NCBI RefSeq assembly: GCF_050587365.1 | Contig: NZ_JBOBFV010000002.1 | Span: 558,001 to 622,000 of the forward strand | Reading direction: 5' to 3' | Source of the DNA: Plantibacter auratus | Lineage (GTDB): Bacteria > Actinomycetota > Actinomycetes > Actinomycetales > Microbacteriaceae | DNA: 64,000 bases | Shown here: one piece after another, positions 17,158-24,693 of the stretch | Position numbering within the stretch: position 1 is the stretch's first letter | Layout of the letters: each line of letters begins with the position of its first letter | The notes under the pieces: model-generated | Database searches by the model: none | Seen by the model: only the letters and a program-made list of their open reading frames with translations | Told to the model about the DNA's origin: nothing | Made by a program: the position numbers and the translations under genes

Positions 17158-17484
17158 CTAGAACACCGGCCGATCCGCGATGGACACGAGGACCGCGGCG
17201 ATCACGGTCACGACGGTCAGCGCGATGGCGACGACCCACTGCATCCGAGGCACCGCGCGTCGGATCACGAGGACCAGGTGGGCCAGGAGCGCGAGCACCG
17301 CCACCGCGGCGATCACGGTGCCGACCACCGCCGGCTCGAACACCGCGACCTGTTCCGTCGCGATGCCGTCGGCGCCCGGCGCCTGGTACCAGATCATCGT
17401 GGTCTGCGTCGCCGCGACCAACAGGCCGAGTGCGGCGATCACGAGCAGGGCTGACGCTACGAGGATCCGTTGGACGCGGGACAT
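17158..17484 (-). CDS. Small membrane protein of unknown function
   Basis: The 108-residue protein has three predicted membrane helices: one at the N-terminus (ILVASALLVIAALGLLV), one in the middle (VVGTVIAAVAVLALLAHLVLVI) and one at the C-terminus (VVAIALTVVTVIAAVLV). The loop after the first helix holds TTMIWYQAPG. I do not recognise the family. It is convergent with the preceding lipoprotein gene. Confidence 0.6.
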   Translation of the reverse strand: MSRVQRILVASALLVIAALGLLVAATQTTMIWYQAPGADGIATEQVAVFEPAVVGTVIAAVAVLALLAHLVLVIRRAVPRMQWVVAIALTVVTVIAAVLVSIADRPVF

Positions 17485-17518
17485 GCCCCCAGTATGCCGA
17501 CCGCCGGTCGCACACGGG

Positions 17519-17555
17519 CGAACGCCCCACCCACGGATCGTGGGCGGGGCGTTCG
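17519..17555 (-). terminator. Hairpin terminator downstream of hsp20
   Basis: A 15-bp stem (CGAACGCCCCACCCA with TGGGCGGGGCGTTCG, one G-T pair) closes a 7-base loop. It lies about 70 bases beyond the hsp20 stop codon and before the small membrane-protein gene in the same direction. Confidence 0.75.
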
Positions 17556-17574
17556 GTTCGTTCGATCCGGACGG

Positions 17575-17625
17575 GTGTCGATCCCGGCTCAGTGTCGATC
17601 CCGGCTCAGGGTCGATCCTGGCTCA
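17575..17625. repeat. Three tandem 17-bp repeats at the end of hsp20
   Basis: Three head-to-tail copies of GTGTCGATCCCGGCTCA, the third with two changes, end exactly at the hsp20 stop codon (TCA on this strand). They lie between the stop codon and the hairpin terminator. Confidence 0.75.
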
Positions 17626-18048
17626 GGCGTTGATCGACTGCGGGTGGTCGGTCGTGGAGTCGACGGTGATCTTCCGCGGCTTCGCACGCTCGCTCACCGG
17701 GATGATCACGGAGAGCACACCGCTGTCGTAGGACGCGGTGATGCCGTCGAGGTCGACTCCCTCGCCGAGGGTGAACTGCCGCAGGAAGTGGCCGCCACCG
17801 CGCTCGCGTGCGAGCCAGCGGACACCCTCGCGGCTGTCGGCCGTGCGCTGGGCACGGATGGTCAGCTGACCTCCGTCGACGTCGACGTCGATGGATCCGG
17901 GGTCGATGCCGGGGAGGTCGGCGACCATCATGTACCGGTCGCCGTCACGGAAGAGGTCCACCGGCATGGGCCGGGGTGCGCGCACGGAGTCCAGTACGGA
18001 GGCCGCGAAGCGGTCGAGCTGGCTGATGGGATCGAGGGTCATTGCCAT
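17623..18048 (-). CDS. Hsp20/alpha-crystallin small heat-shock protein
   Basis: The 141-residue protein has an alpha-crystallin domain at about residues 25-120: RYMMVADLPGIDPGSIDVDVDGGQLTI, RGGGHFLRQFTL and the ASYDSGVLSVIIP strand that carries the G-V-L signature. A short C-terminal extension lacks a clear I-x-I motif except VIIPV. It acts as an ATP-independent holdase for unfolding proteins in the cytoplasm. A MerR-family gene is divergent across a 160-base region and is its likely repressor. Confidence 0.93.
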   Translation of the reverse strand: MAMTLDPISQLDRFAASVLDSVRAPRPMPVDLFRDGDRYMMVADLPGIDPGSIDVDVDGGQLTIRAQRTADSREGVRWLARERGGGHFLRQFTLGEGVDLDGITASYDSGVLSVIIPVSERAKPRKITVDSTTDHPQSINA

Positions 18049-18208
18049 GGGTGTTCTCCTTCCCTGTCGCCCGATGACGGATCGGGCTCATCGATTGTCA
18101 GTGCCCGGAAGCCACAGATCCGGTGGTTCAGATCTGCACTTTGTGGTGTAGATTTTTTATACATCCGAAACCTGATCCATTGCAACCCGTTCAAAGGAAA
18201 CCTCAAGC

Positions 18209-18493
18209 ATGACCGATCGTGACGGCGCGACACCCGTGTACGGCATCGCCGTCGCAGCCCAGCTCGCCGGCGTCCCGGAGGCGTCCCTGCGGCTCTTCGA
18301 GAGCAAAGGCCTCCTCACCCCGTCCCGGACCGAGGGCGGCACCCGTCGCTACAGCGAGGATGACATCGAGCGACTCAAGCGCGTCACCGACCTCCGCGAC
18401 GACGGCGTCAACCTCGCCGGCATCGCTCGCGTGCTCGATCTCGAGGACATCAACCAGGGACTCCGAGACCAGCTCGACGCCGACCAGGACTGA
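18209..18493 (+). CDS. MerR-family regulator (HspR-like)
   Basis: The 94-residue protein consists almost only of a MerR winged helix: YGIAVAAQLAGVPEASLRLFESKGLL and GGTRRYSEDDIERLKRVTDL, then a short helix. It lacks the effector domain of metal or drug sensors, as do HspR heat-shock repressors. The position opposite hsp20 supports a role as its regulator. The shared upstream region is unusually AT-rich around GATTTTTTATACATCC, but no standard HAIR box (CTTGAGT-N7-ACTCAAG) is visible. Confidence 0.83.
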   Translation: MTDRDGATPVYGIAVAAQLAGVPEASLRLFESKGLLTPSRTEGGTRRYSEDDIERLKRVTDLRDDGVNLAGIARVLDLEDINQGLRDQLDADQD

Positions 18494-18536
18494 GCGTCGG
18501 GTCGATCCCACCGCCGGCAGATGGCAGCATGGAGGG

Positions 18537-20009
18537 ATGAGCCTGCAGCGAAGCACTCCGTCCGCCCAGCACGTCGACGCCGCCGGGATCGAGGCGTTCA
18601 TCACGGCCCTCGAGCACACGCCGAACGTCGAACCGCACAGCCTGATGCTCCTGCGCGGCGGGAATGTCGTCGCCGAGGGCTGGTGGGCGCCGTACTCGGC
18701 TGATCGGGTGCACCTGCTGTACTCGCTGAGCAAGAGCTTCACCTCGACCGCCGTCGGCCTCGCCGTCGAGGAGGGCCTGCTCGGACTCGACGACACGATC
18801 ATCAGCCACTTCCCGGAGCTCGACGCCGAGATCACCGACCCCCGCAGCCGCGCCATGCGCGTGCGACACGTGCTCGCGATGGCGAGCGGGCACCGCGAGG
18901 AGACGATCATGCGGGCCGCTGCGATCGACCCGACGAACCTCGTCCGCGGCTTCCTGCTCCTCCCACCCGACGATGACCCGGGAACCGTCTTCGCGTACAA
19001 CCAGCCCTGCACCTACACGGCCGCGGCGATCGTCCAGCGCGTCACAGGCGGGACGATGACCGACTACCTGCGACCGCGGTTACTCGAGCCACTGGGTATC
19101 GGCGAGTTCGACTGGCAGCAGGACGACGAGGGCTTCGAGCTCGGGTACAGCGGCCTGCACGCGACGACGGAGGCGATCGCCGCACTCGGTCAGCTCTATC
19201 TGCAGGGCGGCGCCTGGGATGATCGGCAGCTGCTGCCGGCCGCCTGGGTCGCCGAGGCGACACGTTCCCACATCGCGAACGGCGACGACCCTGAGTCGGA
19301 CTGGGCGCAGGGGTACGGGTTCCAGTTCTGGATGGCCCGTCACGGGTTCCGCGGCGACGGCGCCTACGGTCAGTACTGTGTCGTCCTGCCGGAGCACGAC
19401 GTGGTCCTGGCGATCACCGGGCAGAGTCTCGACATGCAGGCCGTGCTGAACGCCGCGTGGGAGCACCTGCTGCCGGCGTTCGGGACTGGCGAGCGTAGTG
19501 ACGCAGACCGCGGTCCGACCTCGGACGCCGATCAGTCGCTGCTCGCACGCCTGGCGGGGCTTGCCCTGCCGCCGCTCGACGCGTCCGACGAGACCGGCGG
19601 GGCTTCGTCACTGCGCGAGCTCGTCGGACGGACGTTCTCGGCCGCCGCCGATACCGGCCTGGCGCAGCTGACGGCGCTCGAGGTGACGGCGGGCGAGGGT
19701 GACGACATCGTGCTGGTCGTGCACGAGGGCGACGACCGGGTGGAGCTCGTCCCCGGTGTCGGCGCGTGGCGGACGCATGGACCGATCACGGCGAGTGCCG
19801 CCTGGGGCACCGGCGGCGAGGACGGAGCGCGGGTCCTCCGCGTCGACGCGATCTTCATCGAGACACCCCACCGCATGCACCTCGAGATCGACCCGGCGTC
19901 CGGCACCTTCGACGCCTGGTGGGAGACGACGCCGCTCCGGACCTCCCGTCTCGCCGAGGTGCAGCGGCCCAGCGCGGTCGTCGCAGGCGGAGGCAAGTCG
20001 TCCTGGTGA
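18537..20009 (+). CDS. Serine hydrolase, class C beta-lactamase fold
   Basis: The 490-residue protein has a penicillin-binding-like catalytic domain (about residues 1-310). The SxxK nucleophile motif is visible as YSLSKSFTS, the Tyr-x-Asn motif as AYNQPCTYTAAAI, and the third motif region near GYGFQFWMARHG. No signal peptide is present, so it is probably cytoplasmic; EstB-type esterases share this. A C-terminal lipocalin-like extension (about residues 340-480) is common in such hydrolases. The substrate is unknown. Confidence 0.85.
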   Translation: MSLQRSTPSAQHVDAAGIEAFITALEHTPNVEPHSLMLLRGGNVVAEGWWAPYSADRVHLLYSLSKSFTSTAVGLAVEEGLLGLDDTIISHFPELDAEITDPRSRAMRVRHVLAMASGHREETIMRAAAIDPTNLVRGFLLLPPDDDPGTVFAYNQPCTYTAAAIVQRVTGGTMTDYLRPRLLEPLGIGEFDWQQDDEGFELGYSGLHATTEAIAALGQLYLQGGAWDDRQLLPAAWVAEATRSHIANGDDPESDWAQGYGFQFWMARHGFRGDGAYGQYCVVLPEHDVVLAITGQSLDMQAVLNAAWEHLLPAFGTGERSDADRGPTSDADQSLLARLAGLALPPLDASDETGGASSLRELVGRTFSAAADTGLAQLTALEVTAGEGDDIVLVVHEGDDRVELVPGVGAWRTHGPITASAAWGTGGEDGARVLRVDAIFIETPHRMHLEIDPASGTFDAWWETTPLRTSRLAEVQRPSAVVAGGGKSSW

Positions 20010-20045
20010 GCTGACGCGGGCGAGCCGAGGCCACCCGGCCCGACT

Positions 20046-20125
20046 GCCCTTCGACAGGCTCAGGGACCAGAGCGTCCCGAGCACACCCCCTCCGGTCACT
20101 GAGCCTGTCGAAGTGCCCACGAGGA
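20046..20125. repeat. Inverted pair of TTCGACAGGCTCAG repeats
   Basis: CCCTTCGACAGGCTCAGGGACC and, about 35 bases on, its opposed partner GGTCACTGAGCCTGTCGAAG could form a hairpin downstream of the serine hydrolase gene, possibly also serving as a terminator. The same family occurs at five other places in the window. Confidence 0.8.
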
Positions 20126-20206
20126 CACCGCGTCCTTCCGCATGCAGATCGACGGCGGCATACCCCCACTACGCTCTGACCAGCGCCGTCACGACGAGGA
20201 GACCGC

Positions 20207-21211
20207 ATGCGAGCCGTACGCATCACCGCACCGAACGAGGCCACCGTCCTCGAGCGACCGGATCCACCGGCTGGACCGGGTGAGGTCCTCATCCGGATCG
20301 AGCGCGCCGGACTCTGCGGCACCGACGTGGCACTCTTCCGCGGCACCATGCCGTACCTCGCCGACGGACGGACGACCCTGCCGCTCCAGCCCGGCCACGA
20401 GTGGGCCGGCCGAGTGGTCGCCGTGGGCGACGGCGTCAGCCGTGTGGGGCCGGGCGACCTCGTCACCGGCGACACGTTCATCGGGTGCGGCGCATGCGCT
20501 CGCTGCGCCGCCGGACACCACCACCGCTGCCCCGACCACCTCGAACTCGGCGTCCTCGGCCAGCTGGACGGCGCACTCGCGGAACTCCTCGTGCTCCCCG
20601 AGCGGGCCGTACACCGCCTCCCACCCGGTGTCGATGCGGACCTGGGCGCGATGGTCGAGCCGGCGTCGTGCTCGCTTCGCGGCATCCGACTCACCGAGAC
20701 CGGCCCGGGCGACCGCGTGCTCGTCTGGGGCGCCGGGACCCTCGGCATGTTCGCCGCCCTGTTCGCCGCGGACGCCGGCGCCGAGGTGGCCGTCGCCGCG
20801 CGCCGCGAATCCGACCGGGACTTCGCCACGGGGTTCGGCCTCAAGACCCGCGACCCCGCGACGCTCGGCGACGAGCGCTTCGACGTGGTCATCGAAGCGA
20901 CCGGCTCAGCCGAGGTCACGCGTCGGCTGCTCGACAACGCCACCGTCGGCGTCCGCATCGCGCTGCTCGGGGTCCCCGACGGTGACGTCGGACTCCCGTC
21001 GGGCAGACTCATCGCCCTCGATGCCGCCGTCCACGCGGTGCTCGGCGGCTCGGCCGAGATCGACGAGGCGGCACGACGGTTTGCGCTCATGGGTGACCGG
21101 ATCCGCCGACTCATCGGCACCGTCATCACCCTGGACGAGGTGCCGCGGGTCCTCGCCGAGGGACTCCCCCGCGCGAGCTCCGGCGGACCGAAGACGCAGA
21201 TCCATCTCTGA
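20207..21211 (+). CDS. Zinc-dependent medium-chain dehydrogenase (MDR family)
   Basis: The 334-residue protein has the alcohol-dehydrogenase layout. Catalytic zinc ligands are in GLCGTDV and GHEWAG, the structural-zinc cysteines in GCGACARCAAGHHHRC, and the cofactor site in VWGAGTLGMFAA. The layout resembles sorbitol/threonine dehydrogenase-type polyol enzymes. The substrate is uncertain. ATG at 20207 follows GACGAGGAGACCGC, which contains a fair ribosome site. It precedes, in the opposite direction, a LacI-sugar transporter locus but is not clearly part of it. Confidence 0.88.
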   Translation: MRAVRITAPNEATVLERPDPPAGPGEVLIRIERAGLCGTDVALFRGTMPYLADGRTTLPLQPGHEWAGRVVAVGDGVSRVGPGDLVTGDTFIGCGACARCAAGHHHRCPDHLELGVLGQLDGALAELLVLPERAVHRLPPGVDADLGAMVEPASCSLRGIRLTETGPGDRVLVWGAGTLGMFAALFAADAGAEVAVAARRESDRDFATGFGLKTRDPATLGDERFDVVIEATGSAEVTRRLLDNATVGVRIALLGVPDGDVGLPSGRLIALDAAVHAVLGGSAEIDEAARRFALMGDRIRRLIGTVITLDEVPRVLAEGLPRASSGGPKTQIHL

Positions 21212-21233
21212 GCACCTCGCCGAAGCGATGCCC

Positions 21234-21476
21234 TCAGGCGATGGAGGCCCGGGCGGCACGTGCCATCACGACGACGATCACGAGCTGAACGGCGAAGAGG
21301 ACGGCGGTCAGCACCGCTGCGGTCATCGCCGTCGGTCCGCCTTCGAGCGGCGAGACGCCGGGGATGAAGCCGATGCCGAACACGATCAGCGCGTCGAGCA
21401 GGAATGTGGCGGACACGAGAGCTGCGAGCATGCGCGAATCTTCGGTGCGGCGCGTGGTTTCGTAGATCGTGGTCAT
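21234..21476 (-). CDS. Small two-helix membrane protein of unknown function
   Basis: The 80-residue protein has two membrane helices (about residues 16-36 and 49-72) separated by a short Pro/Gly loop. The N-terminus is polar and Thr/Arg-rich. I do not recognise the family. Its start lies seven bases from a TATATT promoter element with no ribosome site, so the messenger is probably leaderless. Confidence 0.6.
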   Translation of the reverse strand: MTTIYETTRRTEDSRMLAALVSATFLLDALIVFGIGFIPGVSPLEGGPTAMTAAVLTAVLFAVQLVIVVVMARAARASIA

Positions 21477-21535
21477 GAAAAGTAATATATCAAAAAACCA
21501 ACTGAAACAAAAGTGTGAAATTCTAGTAAGTGCAG
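21477..21535 (-). promoter_or_regulatory. AT-rich promoter of the small membrane-protein gene
   Basis: About 55 bases of very AT-rich sequence stand out in a roughly 70% GC background. On the minus strand TTGTTT and TATATT are candidate -35 and -10 elements; TATATT lies at 21484-21489, placing the start of transcription at or next to the ATG at 21476. Confidence 0.5.
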
Positions 21536-21574
21536 TCAGGTGCGGCGACTCCCGCCTACGAGCCCTGGCGGGGA

Positions 21575-22591
21575 TCAGACCGAGGCGCGCTCCACGAGGT
21601 CGATCGGGATCGTGGTCATCTCCGGCACTTCCTCTCCTGCGATGAGGCGGTGCAGGGTCTCGACGAGCAGCGCACCCTTGTCCGCCGTGTGCAGGTCCAC
21701 GGTCGTCAACGCCGGGTAGGCGTCCACGGCGAACACGTTGTTGTCGACCGCGGTCATGGCGATCTGCGCCGGCACCGGGATCCCCCGGTCTCGAAGCACC
21801 CCGAGCGCTCCGGTCGCCATCTGCGCCGACGCCGCGAACACCGCATCGACCTGCCGGCCGTCCGCGAGGAGCCGTTCCATCGCGCGCGCGCCGCTCGTTG
21901 GCGTGAAGTCACCCTCCTCCTCGGGTCCCGGCTCGAGTCCCGCCTCGAGGAGGGCGCGCCGCCACCCGGCACGGCGGTCGATACCGGCCGCGGTGTCGAG
22001 CGGGCCGGTGATCGTGGCGATGCGGGACCGACCGGCCTCCACCAGACGCCGGGTCGCCAGGGCGCCCGCCTCCACGTTGTCGACGTCGACGACATGTCCA
22101 GGTGGCGTCGTCTCCTCGAGCGCCCGCACCCCGAACACGACCGGGAGGGACGTCGACAGCTTCGCGTACGCCTGCATGCTCGTGTGATGCGAGAGGACGA
22201 GCGCGCCGTCCACGTTGCCGCCGGTGAGGAACCGACGGGTCTTGTCCGGGTCGACGTCGGATTCGATCAGCAGCGTCAGCGTGTAGTCGGTCGACGACGC
22301 GTACATCGCGGCACCCTGGATGACCTCGGCGAAGTAGGGGTCGGCGAAGAACTCGGCGGTGCGTTGCGGGATGACCATCGCGATCGTCTGAGCACGCCGA
22401 CGCACGAGGCTGCGTGCCGCGCGGTTCGGGACGTAGTGCAGCTGCTCGACGGCCGCGGTCACGGACGCGACCGCCTCCGGCGTCACCTGGGAGGACCCGT
22501 TGATGACGCGGGAGGCGGTGGACTTGGAGACGCCCGCGAGCGCTGCCACCGCGATGAGCGTGGGGACGGTGGAGTCCGTCTCGGTGTCGAT
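21575..22591 (-). CDS. LacI-family transcriptional regulator, probable ATC start
   Basis: The protein has an N-terminal LacI helix-turn-helix (AALAGVSKSTASRVINGS) and a periplasmic-binding-protein-like sensor domain, ending in DLVERASV. The first standard start codon, GTG at 22549, would cut away half of the first DNA-binding helix. Reading on upstream gives IDTETDSTVPTLIAV in frame, opening with ATC at 22591, with AGGAG seven bases before it, so the real start is probably this ATC (338 residues). It lies next to the sugar ABC importer transcribed in the same direction and should repress it until sugar binds. Confidence 0.85.
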   Translation of the reverse strand: MDTETDSTVPTLIAVAALAGVSKSTASRVINGSSQVTPEAVASVTAAVEQLHYVPNRAARSLVRRRAQTIAMVIPQRTAEFFADPYFAEVIQGAAMYASSTDYTLTLLIESDVDPDKTRRFLTGGNVDGALVLSHHTSMQAYAKLSTSLPVVFGVRALEETTPPGHVVDVDNVEAGALATRRLVEAGRSRIATITGPLDTAAGIDRRAGWRRALLEAGLEPGPEEEGDFTPTSGARAMERLLADGRQVDAVFAASAQMATGALGVLRDRGIPVPAQIAMTAVDNNVFAVDAYPALTTVDLHTADKGALLVETLHRLIAGEEVPEMTTIPIDLVERASV

Positions 22592-22643
22592 GGTGTGTCT
22601 CCTCAGTCGTGCCGGTGTGAAGACACTGTATGCGGCGCGGGCG

Positions 22644-23543
22644 TCATCCCTTGACCGCGCCCTGCATGATGCCCGCCACGAGCTGCTTCCCGGCGAGGAC
22701 GAAGAGGATCAGCAGCGGGATCACCGAGAGCACCGCGCCAGCGAGCACGAGTGAGTGGTCCGGGGTCTGTCCGCCGCTCGCGCTCAGGGCCGCGAGCGCC
22801 GTCTGCACACTCGGGTTCCGCGGACCGAGGACGAGGAGTGGCCAGAGGAAGTCGGTCCACGCGGCCATGAAGGTGAAGAGCGCGAGGACGGCCATCGCCG
22901 GTCGGGCGGCCGGCAGCGCGACATGCCAGAAGGTGCCCCACATCGACGCGCCGTCGACGCGCGCGGCCTCGATGAGCTCGTCGGGGATGACGTCGACGAG
23001 GTACTGGCGCATGAAGAACACACCGAACGCGGTCACGAGCCCCGGCAGGATCACCGCCTGGAGCGTCCCCACCCACTCCCACTCGGCCATGAGCATGAAC
23101 AACGGGATGATGCCGAGTTGGGTGGGGATCGCCATCGTGGCGATCACCGCGAGGAGCAGCCCGTTGCTGGCCCGGAACTTCAGCTTCGCGAAGGAGTAGC
23201 CGGCGAGGGTCGAGAAGAACACCACCGAGACCGTGATCGCGCCCGAGATGATGACGCTGTTCGCGAGCGCCTGCAGGAACGGGGCGGTCTCGAACACCTT
23301 CGCCGCGTTGCCGAGGAAGTTCGGGCCGGGGAGGACGGCGGGCGGCACGAGGTTCGTGTCGGAGGACTGCCGACTCGAGATGACGAACGACCACCACAAC
23401 GGGAACGCCGAGATGGCGAAGAACGCGATGAGGATGGCGTAGGTGAGGATGCCCGGCCGCTCGTGGTCCTTGCCCTTGCGGTACCGCGGGGCCTCCGTGG
23501 TCGCGGTCGGTTCGGTCCGCGTGCGTTCCATCAGGGTGCTCAT
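22644..23543 (-). CDS. Carbohydrate ABC transporter permease (MalG-type)
   Basis: The 299-residue permease has six membrane helices and the EAA loop IEAARVDGASMWGTFWHVALP near residues 195-215 that docks to the ATPase. An arginine-rich cytoplasmic N-terminus precedes the first helix. It overlaps the MalF-type permease by ATGA. The ATP-hydrolysing subunit is not encoded here; in actinobacteria a shared MsiK-type ATPase usually serves such importers. Longer readings of the frame run through the neighbour gene and are not real. Confidence 0.93.
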   Translation of the reverse strand: MSTLMERTRTEPTATTEAPRYRKGKDHERPGILTYAILIAFFAISAFPLWWSFVISSRQSSDTNLVPPAVLPGPNFLGNAAKVFETAPFLQALANSVIISGAITVSVVFFSTLAGYSFAKLKFRASNGLLLAVIATMAIPTQLGIIPLFMLMAEWEWVGTLQAVILPGLVTAFGVFFMRQYLVDVIPDELIEAARVDGASMWGTFWHVALPAARPAMAVLALFTFMAAWTDFLWPLLVLGPRNPSVQTALAALSASGGQTPDHSLVLAGAVLSVIPLLILFVLAGKQLVAGIMQGAVKG

Positions 23544-24604
23544 GCTCGTCCGCCTCGCTGGTCGGTGGTGCTCGTGGTCGTCGAACGCGAGCGGGCCGGG
23601 CTGGTGCTGACGGACCGCGTCGTGATGAGGGTGTCGCGCACCTTCGGGATCCGCACCGGACGTGCGTCGTTCGTCCGGATGGCCCTGGTGATGGCGAAGT
23701 TGATCAGGCCCGCGAGGATGATCACGAGGAACAGGATCCAGGCGGTGGCGGATGCTCGACCGAAGTCCCGCCTCGGGAAGGCGAGCTCGTACAGATACAG
23801 GACGATCGTCTGGAACTGCCGGTCGGATCCGCCGTTGCTCCGGGGATCGAACAGCTTCGGTTCCGTGAAGATCTGCAGCCCGCCGATCGTCGAGGTGATG
23901 ACGACGAAGATGAGCGTCGGGCGGATCATCGGGATCGTGATCGACCAGAACCGTCGGAGCTTGTTCGCGCCGTCCAGCGCGGCGGACTCGTAGACGTCCC
24001 GTGGAATCGCCTGCATCGCAGCGAGGAGGATGAGGGCGTTGTAGCCGGTCCACCGCCAGTTCACCATGCTCGCGATGGCGACGTGCGAGGGGAAGACGTC
24101 GAACGCCCACCGGATCGGGTCGAGCCCGAAGAGTTCGAGGAGGCCGGCGACCGGTCCGTGGTACTGGTTGAAGATCTGCAGGAAGATGACCGCGACGGCG
24201 ACCGGCGCCACGATGTACGGCAGCAGGATGCTCATCCGCCAGAACGTGCGTCCGCGGAGCGTCTGGTCGAGGAGGGCGGCGATCAGCGTCGCGATGACGA
24301 GCTGCGGCACCGCCGAGAGCAGGAAGATGCTGACGGTGTTGCCGAACGCGTTCCAGAAGAACGGGTCCGAGAGGACGGAGACGTAGTTGTCGAGTCCGAC
24401 GAAGTCGCCCTGGCCCTTCAACAGATGCCACTCGTACAGCGACACGTTGAAGGTGTAGACGATCGGGAAGATGCCGATGAGTGCGAAGAGGATGAAGAAC
24501 GGCGCGATGTACAGGTACGGCGAGGCGCGGTAGTCGAAGCGGTTCAGCTTCTGTCTGAACGTCAACGCGGCAGGTGGCCGGCGGACGGTTGCGGTGCTGG
24601 TCAT
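23540..24604 (-). CDS. Carbohydrate ABC transporter permease (MalF-type)
   Basis: The 354-residue permease has six membrane helices with the EAA loop VYESAALDGANKLRRFWSITIP near residues 210-230. The C-terminus is long, basic and Ser/Thr-rich (about 45 residues after the last helix), which is unusual. It pairs with the MalG-type permease, with which it overlaps by four bases, and with the binding protein encoded upstream. Confidence 0.93.
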   Translation of the reverse strand: MTSTATVRRPPAALTFRQKLNRFDYRASPYLYIAPFFILFALIGIFPIVYTFNVSLYEWHLLKGQGDFVGLDNYVSVLSDPFFWNAFGNTVSIFLLSAVPQLVIATLIAALLDQTLRGRTFWRMSILLPYIVAPVAVAVIFLQIFNQYHGPVAGLLELFGLDPIRWAFDVFPSHVAIASMVNWRWTGYNALILLAAMQAIPRDVYESAALDGANKLRRFWSITIPMIRPTLIFVVITSTIGGLQIFTEPKLFDPRSNGGSDRQFQTIVLYLYELAFPRRDFGRASATAWILFLVIILAGLINFAITRAIRTNDARPVRIPKVRDTLITTRSVSTSPARSRSTTTSTTDQRGGRA

Positions 24605-24640
24605 GGCTCTGCCAATCCGGGAGAGGGAGCGGGAGGGGTG

Positions 24641-24672
24641 CCGGGGCGTCCGCGTGCGAACGGACGCCCCGG
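24641..24672 (-). promoter_or_regulatory. Intercistronic hairpin between binding protein and permease genes
   Basis: A perfect 12-bp GC-rich stem (CCGGGGCGTCCG and its complement) closes an 8-base loop just after the binding-protein stop codon. Hairpins at this position commonly cause partial termination or protect upstream messenger, giving excess binding protein over permeases. Confidence 0.65.
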
Positions 24673-24693
24673 CGAGCTGCGTCGGAGAGGAGG

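Noticed and set aside
18049..18208. HAIR-type HspR box between hsp20 and the MerR-family gene
   Set aside because: No CTTGAGT-N7-ACTCAAG pattern was found, so I did not list an operator.
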